Assembly: GCF_009664085.1 (NCBI RefSeq) | Contig: NZ_CP039268.1 | Coordinates: 1,597,501-1,661,500, forward strand | From: Thermochromatium tepidum ATCC 43061 | GTDB lineage: Bacteria > Pseudomonadota > Gammaproteobacteria > Chromatiales > Chromatiaceae | DNA length: 64,000 nucleotides | Direction of reading: 5' to 3' | Shown: one piece after another, positions 19,268 to 27,591 of the stretch | Position numbering within the stretch: position 1 is the stretch's first letter | Layout: each line of letters opens with the position of its first letter | Position numbers and translations under genes: made by a program | The notes under the pieces: model-generated | The model's input: only the letters and a program-made list of their open reading frames with translations | The model's database searches: none | Told to the model about the DNA's origin: nothing

Positions 19268-19383
19268 GGGCTTGGATTTTATGAGCGGTCACATCCGCCC
19301 GTGGCTTAAATCATTCACGCCCCTACGCAAGCCTGTGCAAGCCAGCTTTAGCAGAGCACGACTGAATGATTCAGCCCCGTCGA

Positions 19384-20805
19384 TCATACGATCGAGGTCG
19401 TCGCCCCCTGCACAGGCTCATCCGGCGGACTGTACCAGTTCAGCTTATCGCGTAACTTGACCACCTCGCCAACGATCAAGAGCGTCGGCGGCGAAGGCGG
19501 ATCGGCCTCGACGATCGCGCGGATGGTCGCTAGGGTGCCGGTATAGACCCGCTGCAGATGGGTCGTGCCCTGCTGGACCAGGGCGATGGGCATCTCGGGA
19601 GGCACACCGTGCGCCATGAGCCGCTCGACGATGACCGGCAGACCCACGAGGCCCATATAAAAGACGACGGTCTGGTTCGGTTGAGCGAGCGCCGGCCAGT
19701 TCAGGTCGATGGTGCCGTCCTTCAGGTGCCCGGTGACGAAGGTCACGGACTGGGCATAGTCGCGATGGGTCAGCGGGATACCTGCATAGGCCGCGCAGCC
19801 CGAGGCGGCCGTGATCCCTGGAATGACCTGAAAGGGCACGCCCTCGGCCGCCAGGGTGTCGATCTCCTCACCGCCGCGCCCGAAGATGAAGGGATCCCCC
19901 CCCTTGAGCCGAAGCACCCGATGGCCGTCCTTGGCCAAGTCGGCGAGCAGCCGGTTGATCTCTTCTTGGCGCATGGCGTGATGGTTGCGCTCCTTGCCGA
20001 CATAGATCCGCTGCGCGTCGCGGCGCGTCATATTGAGAATGGGTGCGGCCACGAGCCGATCATACACGACGACATCGGCCTGCTGCATCAGCCTCAGGGC
20101 GCGGAAACTGATGAGATCCGGGTCGCCCGGACCGGCACCGACGAGATAGACCTCACCCATATCGCGCTCGAGTGCATCCGGCGCCAACTCTTGCTCGATG
20201 ATGGCCTCGGCCTCCTGAAACTGCCCGGCGAAAATCCGCTCGGCGACCGCCCCTTGCAGCACCCGATCCCAGAATCTGCGTCTGTCGCGCTGTTCGCTGA
20301 AGCGCGCCTTGACCCGCTCGCGATAGCGCCCGCTCAACTCGGCCAGCCGCCCATAGCCGGCAGGGATCAGGGCCTCGAGCCGCGTCCGCAAAAGGCGTGC
20401 CAGCACCGGTGAGGTCTTACCGCTGGAGACGGCAATCGTCACCGGCGAGCGGTCGACGATCGAGGGCAACACGAAGGTACAGGCATCCGGGTCGTCGACG
20501 ACATTGACCGGGATGTCGGCGGCCTTGGCGAGCTGCGCGATCTGTCGATTGACCGCACGGTCATCAGTGGCGGCGATGACGAGTCGCTGACCGGAGATGT
20601 CCGTAGGCGCGAAACGGCGCGCCTCGTGCCGCAAGGCACCAGAGGCGACCTGGCGCGCCAGCGCCTCACACAATTCGGGCGCGACGAGGGTGACGGACGC
20701 ACCTGCGCGCAGCAGATTGGAGACCTTGCGCGCCGCCGTGGCGCCGCCGCCGACCACCAGACATGGGCGGCCTTGCATGTCGAGAAAGATGGGCAGTAGA
20801 TCCAT
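19384..20805 (-). CDS. cysG: Siroheme synthase (fused CysG)
   Basis: Trifunctional enzyme making siroheme from uroporphyrinogen III. The N-terminal dehydrogenase/ferrochelatase (about 1-210) has the NAD motif VVGGGATAARK. The C-terminal SAM-dependent uroporphyrinogen III methyltransferase (about 215-460) has VGAGPGDPDLIS and the motif around YGRGGEEI-like RGGEEIDTL. It is 473 residues, a normal length. Siroheme is the cofactor of dissimilatory and assimilatory sulfite reductases. It diverges from the rhd-tusA-dsrE2 cluster across a 106-nt promoter region, consistent with a role in sulfur oxidation. Confidence 0.97.
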   Translation of the reverse strand: MDLLPIFLDMQGRPCLVVGGGATAARKVSNLLRAGASVTLVAPELCEALARQVASGALRHEARRFAPTDISGQRLVIAATDDRAVNRQIAQLAKAADIPVNVVDDPDACTFVLPSIVDRSPVTIAVSSGKTSPVLARLLRTRLEALIPAGYGRLAELSGRYRERVKARFSEQRDRRRFWDRVLQGAVAERIFAGQFQEAEAIIEQELAPDALERDMGEVYLVGAGPGDPDLISFRALRLMQQADVVVYDRLVAAPILNMTRRDAQRIYVGKERNHHAMRQEEINRLLADLAKDGHRVLRLKGGDPFIFGRGGEEIDTLAAEGVPFQVIPGITAASGCAAYAGIPLTHRDYAQSVTFVTGHLKDGTIDLNWPALAQPNQTVVFYMGLVGLPVIVERLMAHGVPPEMPIALVQQGTTHLQRVYTGTLATIRAIVEADPPSPPTLLIVGEVVKLRDKLNWYSPPDEPVQGATTSIV

Positions 20806-20911
20806 GGTGCTCTCTGGCTACAAGATGGGACGGGGCCGAATGGCTCCGTTGAGTTAGCTTTAGAAAATCCTTAATATACTTAAATACTTTGTTTTAGCGT
20901 AGGACGATCGT

Positions 20912-21229
20912 GTGGTCAAAGAGATCGACTCCGAGTCTCTGAGCCGGCGGCTGGCGGAGGCTGAAGGCCTGTTGCTGGTGGACATCCGCACACCGGCCGA
21001 GATCGCTCAAGGCCTGATCCCAGGCGCCCTGCAATTGCCGATGCACCTGATCCCACTGCGGATGAGCGAGATCCCCAAGGACCAGGATGTCGTCATCTAC
21101 TGCCGTAGCGGCGCGCGCTCCTACCAGGCCTGCGCCTACCTGATGCAACACGGCTATGGCCGGGTACTCAACCTGCGCGGCGGCATCATCGCCTGGGCGC
21201 GTCATGGTCTGCCGATCGTCGCCCCTTAA
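20912..21229 (+). CDS. rhd: Rhodanese-like sulfurtransferase
   Basis: Single-domain rhodanese, 105 residues, with the active-site loop CRSGAR and Cys64 as the persulfide carrier. The GTG start at 20912 has AGGA about 7 nt upstream. In Allochromatium vinosum the homologous Rhd is encoded with TusA and DsrE2; it mobilises sulfur from low-molecular-weight persulfides and passes it to TusA. The same gene order here supports that role in cytoplasmic sulfur trafficking toward the reverse Dsr pathway. The Dsr operon itself is not in this window. Confidence 0.92.
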   Translation: MVKEIDSESLSRRLAEAEGLLLVDIRTPAEIAQGLIPGALQLPMHLIPLRMSEIPKDQDVVIYCRSGARSYQACAYLMQHGYGRVLNLRGGIIAWARHGLPIVAP

Positions 21230-21280
21230 AGACTGACCCGGCGGCGATCTGTGTCCCCGACTTCCGCTTTCACTACTCCC

Positions 21281-21309
21281 TTGTTTTTTACTGTAGATTC
21301 GCCTATAAC
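21281..21309 (+). promoter_or_regulatory. Putative sigma70 promoter of tusA
   Basis: TTGTTT (21281-21286) and TATAAC (21304-21309) are separated by 17 nt, about 55 nt upstream of the tusA ATG in the 134-nt rhd-tusA gap. This suggests tusA-dsrE2 can be transcribed separately from rhd. Confidence 0.5.
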
Positions 21310-21363
21310 CGCGAATCCTTGTTTTTATTGAAATACTGAAACAAGTATTGACGGAGGCTCCCG

Positions 21364-21594
21364 ATGGCTGATTTCGATCAAGAACTCGACGCAAGCGGTC
21401 TAAACTGCCCGCTGCCGATCCTGCGCGCCAAGAAGACCCTAGGTGCCATGTCCAGCGGCCAGGTCCTGCATGTCATTGCCACCGATCCCGGTTCGGTCAA
21501 GGACTTCGACGCCTTCGCCAAGCAGACCGGAAACACCCTGCTCGAGTCCAAGGAAGAAGGCGGCAAGTTTCACTTTTTGATCAAGAAGTCCTGA
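21364..21594 (+). CDS. tusA: Sulfur carrier protein TusA
   Basis: Small sulfur-relay protein, 76 residues. Cys15 lies in the signature CPLPILRAKK (CPxP motif) and carries the persulfide. GGAGG precedes the ATG at good spacing. In purple sulfur bacteria TusA is a central donor that receives sulfur from rhodanese and passes it to DsrEFH and DsrC; in other bacteria it also serves tRNA thiolation. Flanking by rhd and dsrE2 supports the dissimilatory role. Confidence 0.96.
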   Translation: MADFDQELDASGLNCPLPILRAKKTLGAMSSGQVLHVIATDPGSVKDFDAFAKQTGNTLLESKEEGGKFHFLIKKS

Positions 21595-21717
21595 TCGATC
21601 CGCCGGGCGCGCACCTGAAGCCCGGCCTCGGGTTCAAACGCCTTCTCGGCACGACCGACGGCTATCCCAACAACATATGATGCGCGCACCTGACCCAGGG
21701 GCCGCGTGGAGGACTCG

Positions 21718-22197
21718 ATGGAACCAAAGAAACTAGCGATCATCGCCACCAAGGGCTCGCTCGATTGGGCCTATCCGCCCTTCATCCTCGCCTCGACCGC
21801 CGCTGCCCTGGGCTATGAGGTGCAGGTCTTTTTCACCTTTTATGGTCTGCAACTCCTGAAGAAAAAGCCCAATCTGGAAGTCACCCCCCTGGGCAACCCA
21901 GGTATGCCGATGCCCATGGGTATGGACAAGTGGTTCCCGGTGCTGGGTCTGGCGCTGCCCGGCATGCAGGCCCTGATGACCGCCATGATGAAGCAGAAGA
22001 TGAAGAGCAAGGGCGTAGCCAGCATCGAAGAACTGCGCGCACTCTGCCTAGAGGCGGATGTCAAGATGATCGCCTGTCAGATGACCGTCGACCTCTTCGA
22101 CATGCCGAAGGACGAGTTCATCGACGGCGTCGAGTATGCTGGCGCAGCGGCCTTCTTCGAGTTCGCCGGCGAGAGCGATATCTGTCTCTATATCTGA
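21718..22197 (+). CDS. dsrE2: DsrE2-family sulfur-relay protein
   Basis: DsrE/DsrF-like protein of the DsrE2 group, 159 residues from the ATG at 21718 (MEPKKLAIIATKGSLDW), with GGAG 6 nt upstream. An in-frame GTG at 21706 overlaps that ribosome site. Two conserved cysteines, Cys110 and Cys120, lie in ALCLEADVKMIACQMT. A hydrophobic stretch near residues 19-45 may contact the membrane. It is third in the rhd-tusA-dsrE2 order known from sulfur oxidisers. The exact biochemical step of DsrE2 is not settled. Confidence 0.92.
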   Translation: MEPKKLAIIATKGSLDWAYPPFILASTAAALGYEVQVFFTFYGLQLLKKKPNLEVTPLGNPGMPMPMGMDKWFPVLGLALPGMQALMTAMMKQKMKSKGVASIEELRALCLEADVKMIACQMTVDLFDMPKDEFIDGVEYAGAAAFFEFAGESDICLYI

Positions 22198-22265
22198 GCC
22201 TTAAGTCGCGTCCCTGGAGCGACCCAGGTCGCTTTGCCCTACTGATCTCAAACCGTTTGCCCGAC

Positions 22266-23999
22266 ATGCCCAACGCCAACTGCACCGGTGCCGCCCTCCT
22301 GATCGACGTCCTCAACGATCTTGGGGTCGAGATCCTCTTTGGGCACACAGGCGGGGCCGTGATCCCGATCCATGTCGAGATCAACAAGCGTCTGCGCGCA
22401 GGCACGCCCGTGCCGCGCTTCGTGCTCTGTCGTCAGGAGGGCGGTGCCGGACATGCCGCCGAGGGCTATGCGCGTGCCAGCGGTCGGGTCGGGGTGGCCA
22501 TGGCGACCTCGGGGCCGGGTGCGACCAATCTGGTCACACCGATCGCGGATGCGTACAAGGATTCATTGCCCACACTCTTCATCACCGGTCAGGTCCCGAG
22601 CCGCGCCATCGGGACCGATGCCTTCCAGGAGGTCGACACGGTCGGCCTCACCCGCCCCATCTCCAAACACAACTATCTGGTCAAGGATGTGGCTGATCTG
22701 GAATGGATCCTGCGCGAGGCCTATGCCCTGGCCAGGGAGGGCCGTCCAGGTCCAGTGGTGGTCGATATCTGCAAGGACGTGCAGATGGCAACGCTGGTCG
22801 CGCCAAATCCGCCGCGCGTGCGTCATCGCGAATCCATCGCCTTCGATCCCAAACAGGCCGATGCCATCCTAGAGGCCCTGGCCCACGCCGAGCGTCCGGT
22901 GGTCAAGGCCGGGGGCGGGGTCATCCATGCCAATGCCACACTGGCCCTGCAACGCTTCGCCGAGCGCTTCGATGTGCCGGTGACGACCACCTTCAATGCA
23001 CTTGGCGCCCTGCCCTTCGATCTACCCTACAACCTCGGGATGCCGGGGATGCATGGCACCATTCCGGCCAACTATGCCCTACGCGACGCCGATTTCATCC
23101 TCACGCTCGGCGGACGCTTCGACGACCGGGTCGCGGTGCGCGGTTTTGCCACGGGCAAGCGCATTGCCCAGGTCGATATCGATCCCTCTGAGATCGACAA
23201 GACCATCGCCACTGATCTCAGTTTGGTCGCAACCCTCGACGAATTCTTGGCCCACGCCCTGGCCTCGGGCCGTTCAGCCCGTCACCCCGAGTGGATGGCC
23301 CAGGTCGGCGAGTGGCGCGTGCGCCTGATCCCGCCCTACGGCCAATCCGACTCCATCAAGCCGCAGGCGGTCATCGAGTTTATCTCTGAACTGACCGAGG
23401 GCGAGGCGACCCTGGTCACGGGTGTGGGCCAGCATCAGATGTGGGCAGCCCAGTACTATCGCTTCCGCCGTCCGCGTCAGTGGATCAGCTCGGGCGGGCT
23501 GGGCACCATGGGCTTCGGGCTGCCAGCAGCGATCGGCGCCTGGTATGGCGACCCCACGCGCCCGGTGGTGCTGATCGACGGCGACGGTAGCTTCCAGATG
23601 AACATCCAGGAACTCGGCACCCTGGTCGCCAACCGGATCCCGCTCAAGATGTTCGTTTTGAACAACAGCTTCCTCGGCATGGTGCGCCAGTGGGAAGACA
23701 TGATGGACGACGGCCATCATTACGAGACCTGTCTGGCGCGCACCGCCGACTGCGACCCGGACTGTATCAATCTCGATCAGGACTGTCGGCGCCAGATCCC
23801 CAACCTGACCGGGCTCAAGTACGTCTATCCGCGGCTCAAGACCGTCCGTCTGCGCGATCCGGCGACCCTGCGCGAAGACATCGCCGCCGTGCTCGCCGAG
23901 CCGGGACCGGTGCTGGTCGATGTCTGGATCGACAAGGCCGAGAACGTCATCCCCATGATCCGTCCTGGGCACAGTCTGGAACAGATGATCGAGCCCTGA
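22266..23999 (+). CDS. Acetolactate synthase large-subunit-like ThDP enzyme
   Basis: Thiamine-diphosphate enzyme of the acetohydroxyacid synthase group, 577 residues from the ATG at 22266. The ThDP-activating glutamate is Glu58 in RQEGGAGHAAEGYARASG. The ThDP/Mg motif is GDGSFQMNIQELGT (about 438 onward) ending in NN. A short Cys-rich insertion, ETCLARTADCDPDCINLDQD (about 488-507), is unusual. No ilvN small subunit or ilvC follows, so it may be an uncoupled catalytic subunit or a relative with another 2-oxoacid substrate. It lies 68 nt after dsrE2 on the same strand and may be cotranscribed. A frame open from 21930 overlaps dsrE2 and is not the true start. Confidence 0.88.
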   Translation: MPNANCTGAALLIDVLNDLGVEILFGHTGGAVIPIHVEINKRLRAGTPVPRFVLCRQEGGAGHAAEGYARASGRVGVAMATSGPGATNLVTPIADAYKDSLPTLFITGQVPSRAIGTDAFQEVDTVGLTRPISKHNYLVKDVADLEWILREAYALAREGRPGPVVVDICKDVQMATLVAPNPPRVRHRESIAFDPKQADAILEALAHAERPVVKAGGGVIHANATLALQRFAERFDVPVTTTFNALGALPFDLPYNLGMPGMHGTIPANYALRDADFILTLGGRFDDRVAVRGFATGKRIAQVDIDPSEIDKTIATDLSLVATLDEFLAHALASGRSARHPEWMAQVGEWRVRLIPPYGQSDSIKPQAVIEFISELTEGEATLVTGVGQHQMWAAQYYRFRRPRQWISSGGLGTMGFGLPAAIGAWYGDPTRPVVLIDGDGSFQMNIQELGTLVANRIPLKMFVLNNSFLGMVRQWEDMMDDGHHYETCLARTADCDPDCINLDQDCRRQIPNLTGLKYVYPRLKTVRLRDPATLREDIAAVLAEPGPVLVDVWIDKAENVIPMIRPGHSLEQMIEP

Positions 24000-24100
24000 T
24001 GCCTGCTCCGCCGCGGGGGCGCCGTCTTGCCCCCTCCTCGCACCGCATCCCAGGCTGGGATCAGCGCCGACGCCCAGCCAGTTCGAGCAACTCAATCACC

Positions 24101-24189
24101 CAAAAAAATACTGACTAAATCCCCTCGCCCCGCGTGCGAATCCGCGTGTGAAGGTGAGGGCGTTTTTCCGTATTCAGCCTTTCTCTAGA
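24101..24189. repeat. Small inverted-repeat element, copy A
   Basis: The right end TTCAGCCTTTCTCTAGA and left end CTGACTAAATC resemble the termini of copies B and C. The centre has an imperfect hairpin, CCCCTCGCC ... GGTGAGGG followed by CGTTTTTC, which would also serve as a rho-independent terminator for the acetolactate-synthase-like gene. It is degenerate at its left end. Confidence 0.5.
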
Positions 24190-24234
24190 TCCGGGTCGAG
24201 ACGCCAGTCAGAAGGCGCTCTGTCCGCTATAGTG

Positions 24235-24308
24235 TTTAGGGAGACGCTGATCTAATCCTCTCGTCCCCCACTTGCGGGGCAGAGGGCGTTTTTCAGCGTT
24301 TCTCTAGA
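24235..24308. repeat. Small inverted-repeat element, copy B
   Basis: A 74-bp element with imperfect terminal inverted repeats: TTTAGGGAGACGCTGA at the left, and TCTAGAGAAACGCTGA as the reverse complement of the right end. Its centre holds a hairpin (CCTCT...CCCC and GGGG...AGAGG) followed by GCGTTTTTC, so it is also terminator-like. Copies A and B lie in tandem in a 619-nt gap. Between copy B and the DsrC-like gene (24309-24618) I see no supported gene. Confidence 0.6.
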
Positions 24309-24618
24309 GATCGCCCCAGCTTGCGCTCACCGCCGAGCGCCCGATCCTCGCCGATCCCCATCGACCAGGGTGATCGACCAGGGGCGCGTGATCCATCGCG
24401 GGTCCGATATCAGGACTGATGACCACCCAGGACAGCGGTGCTCGGAAGGTTGTCCAGCCGATCCAAGAGCCAATCAGGGACGAGATCACGCCCGGCATCG
24501 GATCGATTCGAGCGGATCGGGGCCGAATGACAGCAGGGAATCCATGCCAGCGGATAGGCACTAGACCACCTAGGACTGAAACCACCAACTCATGCAACCC
24601 ATGATGGAGGATGCATCC

Positions 24619-24966
24619 ATGTTCACGACGACCACTGAGCTCGCCGGACGCACACTCGAGTTCAACAAGGCAGGGTATCTCGTCTCTTTTGACGATTGGG
24701 ATCGCGAGATCGCCCAGGCCCTCGCCAGCCAGGAGGGCCTGGCCCTGACCGAGCGTCACTGGAAGGTGATCGAGTTCCTGCGCGCCTATTACAGGATCCA
24801 TGAGATCCCGCCCTCGCCGCGTGTCATCATCCAGGCCATCGGCCAGGAACTCTCGGTGTATGGCCCCTACACCCGCAAGCACCTGGAAGCGCTGTTCCTG
24901 AACGGCGGTTGCAAACAGGCCTGTCGGATCGCTGGTCTGCCACGCGCCTATTGTCAGTTCTGTTGA
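24619..24966 (+). CDS. DsrC/TusE-family protein with atypical C-terminal cysteines
   Basis: Small sulfur-carrier-type protein of the DsrC/TusE/RspA family. It is 115 residues from the ATG at 24619, with GGAGG 9 nt upstream; earlier in-frame ATGs lack a site. The fold signature is present: GYLVSFDDWDREIAQALA, LTERHWKVIEFLRAYY and ACRIAGLPRAY. The family cysteine in the IAGLP motif is Cys102. Canonical DsrC has its second redox cysteine 11 residues later as the penultimate residue; here that position is Gln113, and cysteines occur instead at 98, 112 and 115 (tail CQFC). It may be a paralogue with different partner chemistry. It lies near tusA and dsrE2. Confidence 0.85.
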   Translation: MFTTTTELAGRTLEFNKAGYLVSFDDWDREIAQALASQEGLALTERHWKVIEFLRAYYRIHEIPPSPRVIIQAIGQELSVYGPYTRKHLEALFLNGGCKQACRIAGLPRAYCQFC

Positions 24967-25030
24967 TCCCCAGCTCGTGCGGCCAGCGGTGAGGGGACAG
25001 CGTCCCCAAAACCCTGTGCCGGGCTGGACT

Positions 25031-25060
25031 TTGCGCATCGGCAGTGCCTTTTCATATAAT
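25031..25060 (+). promoter_or_regulatory. Putative sigma70 promoter of the FmdB-like gene
   Basis: TTGCGC (25031-25036) and a perfect TATAAT (25055-25060) with 18-nt spacing, 39 nt upstream of the ATG at 25100. Confidence 0.5.
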
Positions 25061-25099
25061 CGCGGGCAGCGAGTGACTGTTTTTAATGGAGAAGCAGTG

Positions 25100-25363
25100 A
25101 TGCCGACCTATGACTACCGTTGCGACGCCAATGATCGCGTGATCGAGGTGAGCCATCGCATGAACGAGAACCTGACCAACTGGGGCGAGCTGTGCGCGCG
25201 CGCCGGGATCGATCTGGGTGATACGCCGGCGGATGCGCCCGTACATCGTCTGGCCACCGGCGGCAACGTCGTCACCAGCTCCAGCCTGGGCAGTGGCTGC
25301 CCGCCCACGCCTGCCTGCTCCACCGGTTCCTGCTGTTCCGGCGGCCTGTGCGGGCTGAATTGA
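25100..25363 (+). CDS. FmdB-like putative zinc ribbon protein
   Basis: Small protein of 87 residues starting MPTYDYRCDANDRVIEVSH, similar to the start of FmdB-family zinc-ribbon proteins (MPxYxYRC). The second cysteine of the first CxxC pair is replaced (CDAN). The tail is rich in Cys, Gly and Ser (SGCPPTPACSTGSCCSGGLC), so metal binding through the tail is plausible. GGAG lies 8 nt before the ATG, and a good promoter precedes it. The function is unknown; in the family some members are near regulatory genes, but this gives no firm role. Confidence 0.7.
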   Translation: MPTYDYRCDANDRVIEVSHRMNENLTNWGELCARAGIDLGDTPADAPVHRLATGGNVVTSSSLGSGCPPTPACSTGSCCSGGLCGLN

Positions 25364-25441
25364 TCGCCCATTCCAGTCTACCGGGGTCGGCGTGCCGGCC
25401 CCGGCCTTCTCCCTCGTCGGACCTGTCCCGACGGACACCAT

Positions 25442-26494
25442 GTGGAGTCCCTGGTCTTGAAGTCCATCCTGGTCGTCCGTCTGAGCGCCATCGGTGACAT
25501 CGTCTTCGCCTCCCCGCTGATCATGGCGCTGCGTCGGCGCTGGCCGGAGGCGCGCATCGCCTGGCTGGTCCAACCCGAATGCGCAGCACTCCTCAACCGG
25601 CACCCGGATCTCGATGCCGTGATCGTCTGTCCGTTGCGTCACTGGCAGCGGCTGTGGCGTGCGCGGCGCTATCCCGAACTCTGGACAGGACTGCGTACCC
25701 TGCGCGCCATTCTGCGCCAATATGACTTCGATCTCGCCCTTGACCTGCAGGGTCTATTCAAGAGCGGGGTTTTGGCCTGGCTATCCGGGGCGCCTGAGCG
25801 CATCGGGCTGGGGTCGCGCGAGGGCAGTCAGTGGCTGATGACCCGCCGTCTGCCGCGCGGTGGCGACCCCAGGCGGATCAGTTCGGAGTATCGCTTTTTG
25901 GCCGAGTCGCTTGCCTTGCCGATCACAGACGACTTTCGGCCAAGGATCTATTATGGCGAGGCAGACGCAGCCTTTGCCGACTCGGTCATCGCGCGTGCGT
26001 CGCTTGCCAGCGGCTATGCGGTGTTCTGTCCCTTCACCACCCGACCCCAGAAACACTGGATCGAGGAACGCTGGGCCAGGCTCGCGCACCGTGTCCGCGA
26101 CGAACTGGGGCTGGTGCCAGTACTGCTCGGTGGACCCAAGGATCGCGAGGCGGCGCGGCGGATCGCCGATGCGGCTGACGATCGGTTGCTCGATCTGACC
26201 GGACGGACCACTCTCACCGAGGCCGCGGCCCTGATCGACCGCGCGGCGCTTTTGATCGGCGTCGATACCGGTCTCTCGCACATGGGGATCGCCTGCGCCA
26301 CGCCGAGTCTGCTCTTGTTCGGCTCGACCTGTCCCTATCTCGACACCACCCGCGCCAATGCGCGGGTGCTCTACCATGCGCGCGCCTGCTCGCCCTGCAA
26401 GCGCCGTCCGAGCTGCGACGGGCGCTTCGACTGCATGGGCGCGATCGAGACCGACGAGATCCTGCGCGCCGCCACCGAGGTGTTGCGGGCGTGA
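25442..26494 (+). CDS. Glycosyltransferase family 9 (heptosyltransferase-like)
   Basis: ADP-heptose:LPS heptosyltransferase-type enzyme, 350 residues, GT-B fold. The N-terminus SILVVRLSAIGDIVFASPL is the GT9 signature. The C-terminal nucleotide-sugar region has LLIGVDTGLSHMGIACATPSLLLFG. A Cys-rich segment near the end (ACSPCKRRPSCDGRFDCM) resembles the one in WaaC/WaaF relatives. The GTG start at 25442 was taken; a TTG five codons later is possible. It is the first gene of a three-gene operon whose stop and start codons overlap. It probably acts in LPS core or other surface glycan assembly at the cytoplasmic face of the inner membrane. Confidence 0.88.
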   Translation: MESLVLKSILVVRLSAIGDIVFASPLIMALRRRWPEARIAWLVQPECAALLNRHPDLDAVIVCPLRHWQRLWRARRYPELWTGLRTLRAILRQYDFDLALDLQGLFKSGVLAWLSGAPERIGLGSREGSQWLMTRRLPRGGDPRRISSEYRFLAESLALPITDDFRPRIYYGEADAAFADSVIARASLASGYAVFCPFTTRPQKHWIEERWARLAHRVRDELGLVPVLLGGPKDREAARRIADAADDRLLDLTGRTTLTEAAALIDRAALLIGVDTGLSHMGIACATPSLLLFGSTCPYLDTTRANARVLYHARACSPCKRRPSCDGRFDCMGAIETDEILRAATEVLRA

Positions 26495-27591
26495 GGATCC
26501 TGCACGTCGAGGCCGGGCGCCATCTCTACGGCGGGGCCTTCCAGGTGCTGCATCTGGTGCGCGGACTGGCGGCGCGGGGTCATGACAACCTGCTCGTCTG
26601 TCCGCGCGGCTGCGCCTTGGCCAAGGCCGCCGCACCCTGTGCCGAGGTCCATGAGCTACCGCTGCATGGCGACGCCGATCTGACGATGATCACACGCCTC
26701 TATCGCTTGATCCGCGCCTTTTGCCCGGATCTGGTGCACCTGCACAGCCGCAGCGGCGCCGATGTCATGGGCGGGATCGCGGCGCGTCTGGCCGGGGTAC
26801 CTGTGATCCATACGCGCCGGGTCGACAATCCCGAGCCGCGCTGGTGGGTCGCCCTCAAGTATCGGCTCTATGATCGGGTCATCGCCATCTCGGACGGGAT
26901 CGGGCGGGTATTGCTCTCCGAGGGCGTGCCCCCAGCCAAGTTGCGGGTGGTGCGCAGTGCGGTCGATCATGACCGCTATGCGGTACCGGTCGATCGCGTG
27001 GCAGTCCGCGCCCGGCTCCAGGTGCCCATGGAGGCGATCCTGATCGGCGTGATCGCGCAGCTGATCCCGCGCAAGGGGCATCGCGTCCTGCTCGGGGCGC
27101 TGCCGGACCTGATCGCCACCCATCCCGAGATCCAGGTGCGGTTCTTCGGCCAGGGGCCGCTGGCGGCGGATCTGCAACGCCGGATCGAATCTGCCGGACT
27201 CGCTGCTCAGGTTCGGCTTGCCGGTTTTCGCCACGACCTCCCTGAGATCCTGCCCGCGCTCGATCTGGTGGTGCATCCGGCGCTCATGGAGGGACTGGGC
27301 GTCTCGCTGCTCCAGGCCGCAGCAGCCGGTGTGCCCATCATCGCGAGCCGGGTCGGCGGCATCCCCGAGGCGGTGCGCGAGGGCGAGAATGGCCTCTTGG
27401 TCCCGCCGGGCGACATCGCGGCCCTGCGCGCAGCGATCAGCGCCTTGATCGTGGATCCCGAACGCCGTCGCGCCCTAGGCGCCGGCGGCCGGGCACTCAT
27501 GGCCCGCGAGTTCTCGCTCGCGGCCATGGTCGAGGGCAATCTTGCGGTCTATCGGGAACTGTTCGGCTCGGGGGGGTTGCTTCGGGGATGA
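26491..27591 (+). CDS. Glycosyltransferase family 4
   Basis: Retaining GT-B glycosyltransferase, 366 residues. The N-terminal acceptor half begins MRILHVEAGRHLYGGAFQVL. The C-terminal donor half has the GT4 motif HPALMEGLGVSLLQAAAAGV, with the two glutamate-region positions partly changed to Glu...Gln. The GTG start overlaps the stop of the preceding gene by GTGA, so translation is coupled. The sugar and acceptor cannot be assigned. Confidence 0.88.
   Translation: MRILHVEAGRHLYGGAFQVLHLVRGLAARGHDNLLVCPRGCALAKAAAPCAEVHELPLHGDADLTMITRLYRLIRAFCPDLVHLHSRSGADVMGGIAARLAGVPVIHTRRVDNPEPRWWVALKYRLYDRVIAISDGIGRVLLSEGVPPAKLRVVRSAVDHDRYAVPVDRVAVRARLQVPMEAILIGVIAQLIPRKGHRVLLGALPDLIATHPEIQVRFFGQGPLAADLQRRIESAGLAAQVRLAGFRHDLPEILPALDLVVHPALMEGLGVSLLQAAAAGVPIIASRVGGIPEAVREGENGLLVPPGDIAALRAAISALIVDPERRRALGAGGRALMAREFSLAAMVEGNLAVYRELFGSGGLLRG

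Noticed and set aside
19281-19460. Short frame starting MSGHIRPWLKSF after moxR
   Set aside because: No similarity to DUF58 or another MoxR partner that I can see, and it runs into cysG on the opposite strand.
24304-25038. 244-residue minus-strand frame covering the DsrC-like gene and the gap before it
   Set aside because: Opposes the clear DsrC-family gene, and the part outside it shows no recognisable domain.
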